NCBI RefSeq assembly: GCF_001189295.1
Contig: NZ_CP012159.1
Coordinates: 1,998,001-2,062,000, forward strand
Origin: Chondromyces crocatus
Lineage (GTDB): Bacteria > Myxococcota_A > Polyangia > Polyangiales > Polyangiaceae
Reading direction: 5' to 3'
Length of the DNA stretch: 64,000 nt
Position numbers and translations under genes: made by a program. The notes under the pieces were generated by a model, which did no database searches, was not told the origin of the DNA, and saw only the letters and a program-made list of their open reading frames with translations. Positions 62,272 through 64,000 of the stretch are shown here, piece by piece (within the stretch, counting starts at the first letter, position 1; the number at the start of each line of letters is the position of its first letter).

Positions 62272-62640
62272 GACCTCCTGGAGGAGATGGGGGTGACGTC
62301 CTGGAGGAGATGGGGGTGACGTCCTGGAGGAGATGGGGGTGACGTCCTGGAGGACGACGGCGTCATCCTGCGGGTGATGAGGTTCCATCCCCGAGGACGA
62401 CAGCGACGTCCTGGAGGACGACGGCGTCATCCTGCGGGAGATGAGGTCTCATCCCCGAGGACGACAGCGACCTCCTGGAGGACGACGGCGTCATCCTGCG
62501 GGATGTGGTGTGACGCCCTGGAGGACGACGACGACGTCCTGGAGGAGGAGCGCGTCATCCTGCGGGATGTGGTGTGACGTCCTGGGGGACGATGGCGATG
62601 TCATGGAGGACGTCATCGTCGTCCTAGAGGTGATGCGGTG
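62272..62640. repeat. Nested tandem repeat array (23-bp and 64-bp periods)
   Basis: Three copies of a 23-bp unit (62272, 62295, 62318; gacgtcctggaggagatggg type) are followed by three copies of a 64-bp unit (62341, 62405, 62469; start gacgtcctggaggacgacgg) and decaying pieces from 62512 to about 62640. Both units share the gacgtcctggagga core, so the long unit was built from the short one. It fills the 629-bp spacer between the cut kinase gene and the MYXO-CTERM gene; no gene is seen there. Confidence 0.9.
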
Positions 62641-62755
62641 ATCTCCGCCTGGAGCACGCTGGCTTCCTCGAAGAGAACGCGACGACCTGGAGGAGAGGCG
62701 CTCGGTGGGGGTCGAGGGGAGCCGAAGCGTTGCGCGCGACGAGCTGGGGCGCGGC

Positions 62756-64000
<1,245 letters not shown>

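Overview
The window is a high-GC bacterial chromosome segment, almost certainly from a myxobacterium (Myxococcota) and probably from the Sorangium/Polyangium/Chondromyces side (Polyangiales). The evidence is six eukaryote-like Ser/Thr protein kinase genes (two cut by the window ends), two C-termini of the MYXO-CTERM type, many lipoproteins with Gly-rich or Cys-rich stretches, TPR/PEGA proteins, and an EF-Tu with a divergent switch I that I recall from Sorangium. No phage, insertion sequence, CRISPR array or rRNA gene was seen.

Layout. 1-18493 is almost entirely minus strand and carries cell-envelope genes. These are a kinase fragment, three TPR/PEGA membrane proteins (967-1989, 4730-5887, 9628-10788), a MopE-like Ca/metal-repeat lipoprotein, three tandem Cys-rich lipoprotein paralogues (6219-9614), a precorrin-2 dehydrogenase, a DUF4390-like secreted protein overlapping a one-POTRA Omp85 outer-membrane protein, a vWA lipoprotein with thrombospondin-3-type repeats, a two-TM protein and an Lgt-family protein with a long charged tail. 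18619-20902 holds two plus-strand genes (a lipoprotein and a coiled-coil protein). 21015-23469 holds a tiny DUF5678-like gene and a zinc-ribbon kinase on the minus strand.

23753-38472 is the core information-processing cluster, all on the plus strand: tRNA-Thr(TGT), tRNA-Tyr, tRNA-Gly, tRNA-Thr(GGT), tuf, tRNA-Trp, secE, nusG, rplK, rplA, rplJ, rplL, an attenuator-like hairpin, rpoB, rpoC and a terminal hairpin. The order matches the tRNA-tufB-secE-nusG-rplKAJL-rpoBC arrangement known from E. coli. 38986-43678 continues on the plus strand with a four-domain HD-GYP/PATAN signalling protein, a DUF2330/MYXO-CTERM protein and panB.

43767-47673 is a probable minus-strand operon of an OPT-family transporter and a BatA-like vWA membrane protein. 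Next come a PAS-STAS protein and a DUF58 protein on the plus strand. 49787-64000 is again minus strand. It encodes a CorE-like metal-sensing ECF sigma factor downstream of an 11-cysteine metallothionein-like peptide, then a 13-kb kinase island read towards it: kinase (cut by the window end), a repeat-filled spacer, a MYXO-CTERM protein, two paralogous WD40-propeller kinases, and a kinase coupled to a TPR/PEGA gene. The best candidates for something new are the recurring pairing of TPR/PEGA genes with kinase or lipoprotein genes, the sigma/metallothionein pair, and the EF-Tu switch I.
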